Positions 10,233-18,128 of a stretch of 43,098 nt of DNA are shown one piece after another. Every line of letters starts with the position of its first letter. The first letter of the stretch is position 1. A program made the position numbers and the translations under genes. The notes beneath the pieces are model-generated. The model was not told where the DNA came from, made no database searches, and worked only from the letters and a program-made list of their open reading frames with translations. The DNA is from JAEUNX01 sp034004685 (GTDB taxonomy: Bacteria; Pseudomonadota; Gammaproteobacteria; Burkholderiales; Rhodocyclaceae): positions 1 through 43,098 of the forward strand of contig JAVEWG010000033.1 in NCBI GenBank assembly GCA_034004685.1, written 5' to 3'.

Positions 10233-13200
10233 CGATTCCCTGGCGTTCATCCGGCGCGCCCTGGACCCCGCCCGTAGTGTGGTGGTGGAGGCCTGTGCCG
10301 GCAGCGGCAAGACCTGGCTGCTGGTGTCCCGCATCCTGCGTCTGTTGCTGGCGGGAGCCCGGCCGGGGGAGATCCTGGCCATCACCTATACCCGCAAGGC
10401 CGCCCGGGAAATCCAGGCCCGCCTGCAGGAATGGCTGCGGGAGCTGGCCCTGGCGCCCGATGAAAAGGTCCAGGACTTCCTCCGCGAGCGGGGCATGATC
10501 GATGAGGAGACCCGCCGTTACCTGCCCCAGGCCCGGGGCCTGCTGGAGCGGGTGGAGGCCGCCAGCCCGGCCATCACCGTAACCACCTTTCACGGCTGGT
10601 TCGGGCGCATTCTCCAGGGGGCCGCCTTTGACAGCGGCCTGGCGGGTTACACCCTCTCCGAGGCGGAAGCCCCCATGCGGGACGAGGCCTGGGCCCGCCT
10701 GGCCCGGCGCTGCGGGGCCGAGCCGGCAGGGCCCCTGGCCCGGGCCCTGGTGGAGCTGCTGGAGCACATCGGACAGAGCAATGCCCGCAAGCTGCTGGAT
10801 GCCTTCGTCGCCCGCCGCGCCGAGTGGCAGGCATGGCTTGCCGCCGGAGGGGAATCGGTGGCGACGACCCTGGCCCTGCTGGCGGAGGAACTGGGGGTGC
10901 GGGGCAGTCCCGGGGACGTCATGGCTGCCGTCCTGGGCCAGGCCGGCTTGCGGGAGGATCTGCTGGAATACGCCGCTCTGCTGGGCCGCAACACCGCTAC
11001 CGATCAGGGCTTGGCGAAGCAGATCGCCGCCGCCCTGGTGGAGGGCACAGCCGCCGAGCTTGCCTATGGGGACCTGCGGGGCGCCATCCTCACCGCCGAG
11101 GGCGCCCCCCGCCAGCGCAAGGCCAGCCCGACCCAGGCCAAGCGCCTGGGGGGCGCCGGCCAGGACCGTTTGCTGGCCCTCCACGCAGAGCTGGCGGAGG
11201 TTTTCCAGGACGCAGAGGAGGCCCTTCTGGCGGCCCGCATCCTGGCGTTCAACCGCCTGGGTCTCACGGTGGGGGCTGCCTTGCTGGAAGAATACGAAGA
11301 CCATAAGCGTCAGCGCCGCCTGATGGATTACAGTGACCTGGAATGGCATGCCGACCGCTTGCTGGCGGACGAGACCCGGGGTCCCTTCATCCAGGCCCGC
11401 CTGGACGCCCGCTACCGCCACATCCTGCTGGACGAGTTCCAGGACACCAACCCCCTCCAGTGGCGCATCCTGATGGCCTGGCTGGCGGCCTATGGGGCTG
11501 ATGCCCAGCGGCCCGGGATCTTTCTGGTGGGGGATCCCAAGCAGGCCATCTACCGCTTCCGCCGGGCCGATAGCCGGATCTTCCTCCACGCCCGGGAAGC
11601 CCTGCGGGCCGACCTGGCGGCCGATGTGCTCCATAACGATGCCACCTTCCGCAATGCGCCGGTGGTAGTGCAGGTGGTCAACACCCTCTTCGAGGCGGAG
11701 GGGGAGGGCTTCCAGGGTTTCCGGTGCCAGACAGCGCGTCGGTGCGGGCTGCCCGGGCGGGTGGAATTGCTGCCCCTGATTGCCGCGTCCCCCGGGGATG
11801 AGCCGGCTCCGGCGGGTCTGCGCAACCCCTTGGCCACGCCTCTGCCTTTGGCCGAAGACCTGCGTCGCCGCCAAGAGGCCCAGGGCCTGGTGGCCCGTCT
11901 GGCGGAGATGATCGGGCAGTGGCGGGTGGGGGAAGGTGCGGAGGCGCGGCCGGCCCGCTGGGGGGATGTGCTGATCCTGACCCGCCGCCGGGCGGTGCTG
12001 CCGGAGTTCGAGCGGGCCCTGCGGGAGGCTGGGGTACCTTACCTGAGCGTGAGCCGGGGCGGTTTGCTGCAAACCCTGGAGGCCCGGGATCTGATGGCCT
12101 TGCTGGGTTTTCTGGTGACCCCCGGGGACGACCTGGCCCTGGCCCACGTGCTGCGCACGCCCCTCTTCGCCCTGGCCGACGACGAACTCCTGACCCTGGC
12201 CGGGGCTGGAAAAGGCGCTTGGTGGCAAGGCCTGCAAACCCTGGCTGCCGCCGGCACCGGCTTTGCCCAGCGTCCGGCGGCCCTGCTGGGGGCCTGGCGG
12301 TTGGCGGCGCCCCACCTGCCGGTACATGACCTGCTGGACCGGATCTACCACCAGGGGGATCTGGTGAGCCGCTACCGGGAGCGGGTGCCAGCCCCCATGT
12401 GGCCCGGGGTGCGGGCCAATCTGGAAGCCTTCATCGGCTTGGCCCTGGAGCTGGACGGGGGGCGCTTCCCGAGCCTATCCCGCTTCGTGGATGAGCTGGC
12501 CCGCCTGGATGGGGCGGGGGACGAGGAAGCGCCCGACGAGGGGGTGCTGGCCGCCGGGGAAGGGGGCGAGGACCGCCTGCGGCTGATGACCATCCACGGG
12601 GCCAAGGGGCTGGAGGCGCCCATCGTGGCCCTGGTGGATGCCCATAATACCCATCGCATGGCCGACGGCTATCAGCCGGTGCTGGACTGGCCCCCCGGGG
12701 AGGCCGCGCCGCGCCACTTCTCCCTTTATGCCACGGCCAAGGAGCGGGGCCGCGCCCGGGAGGCCCTGTTCGCCCAGGAGGAGGCGGCCCGGGCGCGGGA
12801 GGATCTCAATCTGCTCTACGTGGCCATCACCCGGGCCCGCCAAGTGTTCCTGGCCAGCGGCATTGAGCCTGCCAAGGGGGGCGGCAGCGGCAGCTTTTAC
12901 GCCCGTATCCTGGGTGCGGTACGGGCCCTGGGGGGCGAGCTGGCCCATGGGGAGATGCCCCTGGCGGGCTTGGCGGAACGGCCCATCCTTTTCCCGGTCA
13001 CGCCGCCGCTGGCGGTGGCGCCGCCGCCCCCCATCCCCGTGGGAGAACGCCGCGCGCCGGTGGATGAAACGCCTGAAATCCGTTTCGGCATCCAGCTCCA
13101 CGCCCTCCTGGAGGCCCGCACCGGGGGCGCCACCCGACGGGATCTGGGGGATCTGGAGCCCGGAGTGGAAGCCATGGCCGAAAGCATCCTGGCCGCCCCC

Positions 13201-13479
13201 CGGCTGCGCTGCTTCTTCGCGCCGGAAGGCATCCGGGAGGCCCGCAACGAGATCGAGTTCATCGATGCCGAAGGGGCCTTCGGGCGGATCGACCGGCTGG
13301 TGCGCCTGGAAGACGGGGTGTGGATCCTGGATTACAAGAGCGGGCGCCCCGGGCACGGGGAGGTGGAGCGCTACCGTCCCCAGCTGGAGCGCTACCGGGC
13401 CGTGATCCAGGCCATTTATCCGGACGACAGGGTGCGCTGCGCCCTGATCTTCGGCGATGCCAGCCTGGTGGAGCTTTGA
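10225..13479 (+). CDS. AddA-like UvrD-family helicase-nuclease
   Basis: A 1084-residue superfamily 1A helicase fused to a RecB/AddA-type nuclease, predicted to resect DNA double-strand ends together with the upstream AddB-like protein. Walker A is ACAGSGKT (residues 23-30) and motif Ia is ITYTRKAAREI. Walker B is LLDEFQD (DEFQD at 403-407), motif III is VGDPKQAIYRFRRAD, and motif VI is LLYVAITRAR. The C-terminal nuclease has Asp1023 (GRIDRL) and Asp1036-x-Lys1038 (ILDYKSG). The GTG at 10225 is chosen because AAGGA lies upstream and the N-terminus then fits the family. The frame stays open further upstream inside the AddB-like gene, but that extension has no family character. Confidence 0.88.
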   Translation: MSDDSLAFIRRALDPARSVVVEACAGSGKTWLLVSRILRLLLAGARPGEILAITYTRKAAREIQARLQEWLRELALAPDEKVQDFLRERGMIDEETRRYLPQARGLLERVEAASPAITVTTFHGWFGRILQGAAFDSGLAGYTLSEAEAPMRDEAWARLARRCGAEPAGPLARALVELLEHIGQSNARKLLDAFVARRAEWQAWLAAGGESVATTLALLAEELGVRGSPGDVMAAVLGQAGLREDLLEYAALLGRNTATDQGLAKQIAAALVEGTAAELAYGDLRGAILTAEGAPRQRKASPTQAKRLGGAGQDRLLALHAELAEVFQDAEEALLAARILAFNRLGLTVGAALLEEYEDHKRQRRLMDYSDLEWHADRLLADETRGPFIQARLDARYRHILLDEFQDTNPLQWRILMAWLAAYGADAQRPGIFLVGDPKQAIYRFRRADSRIFLHAREALRADLAADVLHNDATFRNAPVVVQVVNTLFEAEGEGFQGFRCQTARRCGLPGRVELLPLIAASPGDEPAPAGLRNPLATPLPLAEDLRRRQEAQGLVARLAEMIGQWRVGEGAEARPARWGDVLILTRRRAVLPEFERALREAGVPYLSVSRGGLLQTLEARDLMALLGFLVTPGDDLALAHVLRTPLFALADDELLTLAGAGKGAWWQGLQTLAAAGTGFAQRPAALLGAWRLAAPHLPVHDLLDRIYHQGDLVSRYRERVPAPMWPGVRANLEAFIGLALELDGGRFPSLSRFVDELARLDGAGDEEAPDEGVLAAGEGGEDRLRLMTIHGAKGLEAPIVALVDAHNTHRMADGYQPVLDWPPGEAAPRHFSLYATAKERGRAREALFAQEEAARAREDLNLLYVAITRARQVFLASGIEPAKGGGSGSFYARILGAVRALGGELAHGEMPLAGLAERPILFPVTPPLAVAPPPPIPVGERRAPVDETPEIRFGIQLHALLEARTGGATRRDLGDLEPGVEAMAESILAAPRLRCFFAPEGIREARNEIEFIDAEGAFGRIDRLVRLEDGVWILDYKSGRPGHGEVERYRPQLERYRAVIQAIYPDDRVRCALIFGDASLVEL

Positions 13480-13564
13480 GGGTCCGCCGCGCTTTTCCAG
13501 GGGGGGGCAATCGACTACCATCGCCCAATGCCGGAAACGATCCGGTAACACAACGAGGTCTCCT

Positions 13565-14014
13565 ATGCTGGTGAGTGAAATCCTGGCGATCAAGGGCAAG
13601 GTGCTCTACACGATCGCGCCCGAGCGCAGCCTGGCGGATGCGGTGGCCATCATGACCGAGCAGGACGTGGGCTCCCTGGTGGTCTTCGAGCGGGGCAAGA
13701 TGGCGGGCATCCTGACCTTTCGGGAAGTGCTCCTGACCGTTCATCGCAGCGGTGCCGGCTGGCAGGCGGTGACCGTGGCCGAGGCCATGATTCCGGAGCC
13801 CCAGGCCGCCACCCCGGAAATGGAAATGGACGAGTTGCGCCGCCTGATGGTGGACCGCCACCAGCGCTATCTGCCGGTGATGGATGGCACCACCCTGATG
13901 GGGGTGGTGTCCTTCCACGACGTGGCCAAGGCGGTGCTGGAGGAGCAAAGCTTCGAAAACCGCATGCTCAAGAACTACATCCGCAACTGGCCGGCGGAAG
14001 AAGGCCAGGGTTGA
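13565..14014 (+). CDS. two-CBS-domain protein
   Basis: A 149-residue protein made almost entirely of a tandem CBS pair (Bateman module), the fold that senses adenine nucleotides or other ligands. The first CBS is about residues 8-62 (LADAVAIMTEQDVGSLVVFE, then GILTFREVL). The second is about 70-130 (VAEAMIP, then RLMVDRHQRYLPVMD and GVVSFHDVAKAVLEE). No catalytic domain is attached, so it probably regulates a partner in trans. A GAGG site lies just before the ATG. The frame is open further upstream without family character. It follows the AddA-like gene after 85 bases and precedes fadD; its partner cannot be told from context. Confidence 0.85.
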   Translation: MLVSEILAIKGKVLYTIAPERSLADAVAIMTEQDVGSLVVFERGKMAGILTFREVLLTVHRSGAGWQAVTVAEAMIPEPQAATPEMEMDELRRLMVDRHQRYLPVMDGTTLMGVVSFHDVAKAVLEEQSFENRMLKNYIRNWPAEEGQG

Positions 14015-14114
14015 GGGCGTCAGCCGCCCCGCGTGGGGCAGCCTAGAAGATCCGGGCCACCGGCTACGGATCCAGGCCGGGCGGCACTGACCGGCACGAC
14101 GCGGAGGAGGCGGA

Positions 14115-15806
14115 ATGGACAGGATCTGGCTGCAAAGCTATCCCCCCGGCGTGCCTGCCGGCATCGATGTGGACGAGTTCCGGTCCCTCGGCCAGCTCTT
14201 CGACCAGAGCGTGGCCCGCTATGCCGACCGGCCGGCCTTCGTGAATATGGGCAAGGCTCTGAGCTACCGCCAGCTGGACCGGCTCAGTGGCCAGTTTGCC
14301 GCCTTTCTGCGGGAGGAGCTGGGCTTGGCCAAGGGGGCCCGGGTGGCCCTCATGATGCCCAACCTGCTGCAATATCCGGTGGCCCTGTTCGGCGCGCTGC
14401 GGGCCGGTTGTGCGGTGGTCAACTGCAACCCGCTCTACACCACCCGGGAGCTGGAGCACCAGTTGGCGGATTCGGGAGCCGAGGTGGTGGTGATCCTGGA
14501 GAACTTCGCCCATACCCTGCAGGACGCCTTGCCCCGCCTGCCGGCCCTGGGCCATGTGGTGGTGACCAGCCTGGGGGATCTGCTGGATTTTCCCAAGGGC
14601 ATGCTGGTGAATTTCGTGGTGCGGCGGGTGAGGAAAATGGTGCCTCCCTGGCGCCTGCCGGGCAGCATCCCGTTTCGCCTGGCCCTGGCCCGGGGGGGCG
14701 CCCATCCCGCCGGGGTGGCCGAGGTGGGGCCCGATGACATCGCCTTTCTCCAGTACACCGGCGGTACCACCGGGGTGGCCAAGGGCGCGATCCTGACCCA
14801 CCGTAACATCATCGCCAATCTCCAGCAGGCCAGCGCCTGGATTCAACCCGCCGTGGTGGCCGGCGAGGAACGGATCGTCACGGCCCTGCCCCTCTATCAC
14901 ATCTTCTCCCTCACGGCGAACTGCCTCACCTTCCTGAAGTTGGGGGCCACCAACCTGCTGATCACCAACCCCCGGGACATCCCGGCCTTCATCAAGGAGC
15001 TGGCGGGCTTCCCGTTTTCGGTGATCACCGGGGTCAACACCCTGTTCAATGCGTTGCTCCAGCATCCGGACTTCGCCAGGCTGGATTTTAGGGGACTCAA
15101 GATCGCCCTGGGGGGCGGCATGGCCGTCCAGGAGGTGGTGGCCGCACGCTGGCGCCAGGTGACCGGCAAACCCTTGATCGAGGCCTACGGCCTGACCGAA
15201 ACCTCCCCTGCGGTGTGCATCAATCCCATGGATCTGGCGGAATTCAACCATTCCATTGGTTTGCCGATCCCTTCCACCGAGGTGAGTATCCGGGACGATC
15301 AAGGTCGGGAGCTGGCGTTGGGCCAGGCCGGAGAGTTGTGCGTGCGGGGTCCCCAGGTGATGGAGGGCTACTGGAACCGGCCCGACGAGACTGCCAAGGT
15401 GATGCTGGCCGATGGCTTTCTGCGCACCGGGGATGTGGCCGTCATGGATGGCCAGGGCTTTGTGCGGCTGGTGGATCGCAAGAAGGACATGATCCTGGTG
15501 TCCGGCTTCAACGTGTATCCAAACGAAGTCGAGGACGTGGTGGCCAGTCATCCGGGGGTGCTGGAGGTGGCCGCCTTGGGGGTGCCCAGCGAGCACAGTG
15601 GCGAAGCGGTCAAGATTTTCGTGGTGCGCAAGGATCCGGCCTTGACCGAAGCCGAGATCCTGGCGCACTGCCGGGAAAATCTCACCGGCTACAAGGTGCC
15701 CCATTTCGTGGAGTTCCGGGATGAGCTGCCCAAGACCAACGTGGGCAAGATCCTGCGCCGGGCTTTGCGGGATGAGTCCGACGAGGCGGCGGCTGGACGC
15801 GAATGA
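14115..15806 (+). CDS. fadD: long-chain fatty acid-CoA ligase, FadD type
   Basis: A 563-residue adenylate-forming enzyme that activates fatty acids to acyl-CoA through an acyl-AMP, close in length to E. coli FadD (561). The phosphate-binding loop YTGGTTGVAKG is near residue 215, and YGLTETSP (A5) at about 358-365. The hinge-region motif is LVDRKKDMILVSGFNVYPNEVE. PKTNVGKILRR near the C-terminus supplies the catalytic lysine. A strong GGAGGAGG site lies five bases before the ATG. Chain length cannot be fixed from sequence. It stands between the CBS protein and the ilv leader, with no terminator seen directly after it. Confidence 0.92.
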   Translation: MDRIWLQSYPPGVPAGIDVDEFRSLGQLFDQSVARYADRPAFVNMGKALSYRQLDRLSGQFAAFLREELGLAKGARVALMMPNLLQYPVALFGALRAGCAVVNCNPLYTTRELEHQLADSGAEVVVILENFAHTLQDALPRLPALGHVVVTSLGDLLDFPKGMLVNFVVRRVRKMVPPWRLPGSIPFRLALARGGAHPAGVAEVGPDDIAFLQYTGGTTGVAKGAILTHRNIIANLQQASAWIQPAVVAGEERIVTALPLYHIFSLTANCLTFLKLGATNLLITNPRDIPAFIKELAGFPFSVITGVNTLFNALLQHPDFARLDFRGLKIALGGGMAVQEVVAARWRQVTGKPLIEAYGLTETSPAVCINPMDLAEFNHSIGLPIPSTEVSIRDDQGRELALGQAGELCVRGPQVMEGYWNRPDETAKVMLADGFLRTGDVAVMDGQGFVRLVDRKKDMILVSGFNVYPNEVEDVVASHPGVLEVAALGVPSEHSGEAVKIFVVRKDPALTEAEILAHCRENLTGYKVPHFVEFRDELPKTNVGKILRRALRDESDEAAAGRE

Positions 15807-15815
15807 GCCCCTGGC

Positions 15816-15844
15816 TTGAAATCCGCGCCATTTTGTGTTCCGAT
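15816..15844 (+). promoter_or_regulatory. possible promoter of the ilvIH leader
   Basis: TTGAAA at 15816-15821 lies 17 bases before TCCGAT at 15839-15844. The -35 is good and the -10 poor. It lies about 28 bases before the leader-peptide ATG, which is where a leader promoter would be expected. Confidence 0.3.
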
Positions 15845-15871
15845 ACGCAGGCTATTTTTTCTGTTCATGCC

Positions 15872-15943
15872 ATGACCCGTCAGCAGCTTGCTTCCGCCCT
15901 CGTAGTAGTACGCGTAGTCAGCGTAGGTGCGTGCGCGTCGTAG
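15872..15943 (+). CDS. valine-rich leader peptide of ilvIH attenuator
   Basis: A 23-codon open frame starts MTRQQLASAL and continues with the run VVVRVVSV: six valines in eight codons, five of them GTA, a codon that looks uncommon in the neighbouring GC-rich genes. The frame ends at TAG 15941-15943, 33 bases before a strong terminator hairpin and about 115 bases before ilvI. This is the architecture of ribosome-mediated attenuation: when charged tRNA-Val is short, the ribosome stalls on the valine codons and the terminator is avoided. The ribosome site is weak. Valine and the preceding leucines are branched-chain products of the pathway whose first enzyme follows. Function is inferred from sequence layout. 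Confidence 0.78.
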   Translation: MTRQQLASALVVVRVVSVGACAS

Positions 15944-15976
15944 CGGGTCAGAGCAGAACAGGAAATAACGAATCTG

Positions 15977-16016
15977 AAACCCCCGCCGGCGCGAAGCCGG
16001 CGGGGGTTTGTTTTTT
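15977..16016 (+). terminator. attenuator terminator of ilvIH
   Basis: A 14-base-pair stem (AAACCCCCGCCGGC at 15977-15990, loop GCGAA, then the exact complement at 15996-16009) runs into GTTTTTT. It sits between the leader peptide and ilvI. An upstream GCGGG (15943-15947), overlapping the end of the leader frame, could pair with CCCGC in the 5' arm as an antiterminator. TGACCCG (15873-15879) is complementary to CGGGTCA (15944-15950), which could sequester it. These alternative pairings are proposals. Confidence 0.85.
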
Positions 16017-16058
16017 GCCTGCCGGAAATCCCGCCGGGAAATCCCCAAGGAGATCGAC

Positions 16059-17726
16059 ATGATGGAAATGACCGGCGCCGACTTGATCGTGCGCCTCCTG
16101 GAGCGGCAAGGCATCGAGACCGTTGCCGGCATCCCCGGCGGGGCGATCCTGCCCCTCTACGACGCCCTGTCCAGGGGCACCACCCTGCGCCATGTGCTGG
16201 CGCGCCATGAGCAGGGGGCCGGCTTCATGGCCCAGGGCATGGCCCGGGTGAGCGGCCGGCCAGAGGTGTGCTTCGCTTCCTCGGGGCCCGGGGCCACCAA
16301 CCTGATCACCGCCATTGCCGACGCCAAACTCGATTCCATCCCCATGGTGGTTATCACCGGCCAGGTGCCCCTGTCCATGATCGGCACCGATGCCTTCCAG
16401 GAGGTGGATACCTACGGGCTCACTATTCCCATCACCAAGCACAACTTCCTGGTGCGCTCCGCCCAGGATCTGTTGGAGGTGATTCCGGCGGCCTTCCGCA
16501 TCGCCATGTCCGGCCGTCCCGGCCCGGTGCTGGTGGATGTGCCCAAGGATGTGCAGAACCAACTGGTGAGCTTCGAAGCCTACCCCGCTCCAGCGGTGGC
16601 CGATCCCCTGCCGGCCCTGGACATGGAGGCCCTGGGCCAGGCCGCGGCCATGATCAATGAAGCCGAGCGGCCTGTGCTCTACCTGGGGGGCGGGGTGATC
16701 CATTCCGGCGCCGCCCAGCAGGCGGTGGCCCTCGCCGAGCAGGCCGGCTTGCCCACCACCATGACCCTCATGGCCCTGGGGGCGATGCCCATGGACCATC
16801 CCCTGTCCATCGGCATGCTGGGGATGCACGGGGCCCGTTACACCAACTATGTGCTGGAAGAGGCGGATCTGCTGATTTGCGTGGGGGCCCGCTTCGACGA
16901 CCGGGCCATTGGCAAGGCGGCCCAGTTCTGTCCCTCGGCCAAGATCGTGCATATCGATATCGACCGTTCCGAACTCCACAAGGTCAAGACCGCCCACGTG
17001 GCCATTCAGTCAGACGTGGGAGCGGCCCTGGGGGCCCTGCTGCCCCGGGTCAAGGTTCAGCTGAGAAAGCGCTGGCTGTCCCATGTGGCCAGCCTCAAGA
17101 CCCGCTATCCCCTCCAGATGCCCGGGTTGGAGAACCCCCGCAGCCACTACGGCCTGATCCACGCCGTGGCCGCCGCCCTGGACGACCAGGCGGTGGTGGC
17201 CACCGATGTGGGCCAGCACCAGATGTGGGTGGCCCAGGCCTATCCTTTCCGCCGACCGCGCCAGTGGCTGACCTCCGGTGGCCTGGGGACCATGGGTTTC
17301 GGCCTGCCGACGGCCATCGGCGCCGCCCTGGCGGAGCCGGCGCGGACGGTGGTGTGCTTCTCCGGGGACGGCAGCTTGCAGATGAACATCCAGGAACTGG
17401 CCACCGCCGCCGAGGAGGGGGCCAATGTCAAGGTGATCCTGATGAACAACAGCTCCCTGGGGCTGGTGTACCAGCAGCAGAACCTCTTCTACGGCAAGCG
17501 CGCTTTCGCCTCCAAGTATGGCCATGCCCTGGACTTCGTGAAGATCGCCGAAGGCTTCGGCATCCGGGCGGTGGATCTGGATGCCAGCGACAACCCCCGG
17601 GCGACCCTGGCGGAGGTGCTGCGGGAGCCCGGCCCCTGTCTGATCCACGTCAGCATCGACCGGGATCAGTTTGTCTACCCCATGGTGCCCCCAGGCGGCG
17701 CCAATACTGAAATGATCGGAGGCTAA
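16059..17726 (+). CDS. ilvI: acetolactate synthase, large (catalytic) subunit
   Basis: A 555-residue thiamine-diphosphate enzyme that condenses two pyruvates, or pyruvate and 2-oxobutyrate, in the first common step of valine, leucine and isoleucine synthesis. The catalytic Glu51 is in RHEQGAGFMAQG. The thiamine-diphosphate/Mg motif begins GDGS at residue 436 and ends in NN about 28 residues on. The middle FAD-binding-type domain is present (GARFDDRAIGK). AAGGAG six bases before ATG 16059 fixes the start; a second ATG follows directly. The gene lies behind a valine-rich leader and terminator, implying attenuation control. It is followed four bases later by its regulatory subunit. Confidence 0.95.
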   Translation: MMEMTGADLIVRLLERQGIETVAGIPGGAILPLYDALSRGTTLRHVLARHEQGAGFMAQGMARVSGRPEVCFASSGPGATNLITAIADAKLDSIPMVVITGQVPLSMIGTDAFQEVDTYGLTIPITKHNFLVRSAQDLLEVIPAAFRIAMSGRPGPVLVDVPKDVQNQLVSFEAYPAPAVADPLPALDMEALGQAAAMINEAERPVLYLGGGVIHSGAAQQAVALAEQAGLPTTMTLMALGAMPMDHPLSIGMLGMHGARYTNYVLEEADLLICVGARFDDRAIGKAAQFCPSAKIVHIDIDRSELHKVKTAHVAIQSDVGAALGALLPRVKVQLRKRWLSHVASLKTRYPLQMPGLENPRSHYGLIHAVAAALDDQAVVATDVGQHQMWVAQAYPFRRPRQWLTSGGLGTMGFGLPTAIGAALAEPARTVVCFSGDGSLQMNIQELATAAEEGANVKVILMNNSSLGLVYQQQNLFYGKRAFASKYGHALDFVKIAEGFGIRAVDLDASDNPRATLAEVLREPGPCLIHVSIDRDQFVYPMVPPGGANTEMIGG

Positions 17727-17730
17727 GACC

Positions 17731-18042
17731 ATGGAACATGTGGCCGAACCCCTGCAGCAAGCCGGCTTCTCCAAGGTGGTCCTGGAGTTGGAAGTGAGTA
17801 ACCACGCCGGCGTGATGTCCCATATCTGCGGGCTCTTCGCCCGCCGGGCCTTCAACGTGGAGGGCATCCTGTGCATGCCCATCAATGGCACCGACGCCAG
17901 CCGGATCTGGTTGCTGGTTTTCGAGGATCAGCGTCTGGATCAGATGATCCGCCAGGTGGAAAAACTGGTGGATGTGCGCTCGGTACGGCGCCATGGCGCG
18001 GAGCACGAGATTTTCGAGCGGCTGGAGCAGTTCTTCCACTGA
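17731..18042 (+). CDS. ilvH: acetolactate synthase, small regulatory subunit (short form)
   Basis: A 103-residue ACT-domain protein that should bind the large subunit, activate it and confer valine feedback inhibition. The ACT core reads LELEVSNHAGVMSHICGLFARRAFNVEGILCMP, followed by a second strand pair ending in the VEKLVDVRSVRRH stretch. IlvH proteins are usually about 160 residues with an extra C-terminal domain. This one ends soon after the ACT domain, resembling the short IlvN/IlvM type. The ribosome site GGAGG overlaps the end of ilvI, so expression of the two is coupled. No frameshifted C-terminal remnant is obvious before aroC. Confidence 0.88.
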   Translation: MEHVAEPLQQAGFSKVVLELEVSNHAGVMSHICGLFARRAFNVEGILCMPINGTDASRIWLLVFEDQRLDQMIRQVEKLVDVRSVRRHGAEHEIFERLEQFFH

Positions 18043-18058
18043 GCCGCGCCTGTCCATG

Positions 18059-18076
18059 GCCGGGCTGCCGCCCGGC
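18059..18076 (+). other. hairpin after ilvH, without T-run
   Basis: A perfect seven-base stem (GCCGGGC, loop TGCC, GCCCGGC) lies 17 bases after the ilvH stop. No T-tract follows, so it is not a standard terminator. It may mark the 3' end of the ilvIH message. Confidence 0.35.
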
Positions 18077-18128
18077 TCGCCGGGGCCGCTGTGATAAACT
18101 GCGGCCCTTGTTTTTCTAGGCTTTTCCC

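Noticed and set aside
10174..12351. 725-codon minus-strand frame opposite the AddA-like gene
   Set aside because: It is a shadow of a strongly supported helicase gene. The product is Gly/Gln/Pro-rich without domains; long antisense frames are expected at this GC content.
7542..13479. A novel anti-phage helicase-nuclease system
   Set aside because: The two proteins match the known AddAB-like repair pair of betaproteobacteria, lie among housekeeping genes, and have no defence-island neighbours.
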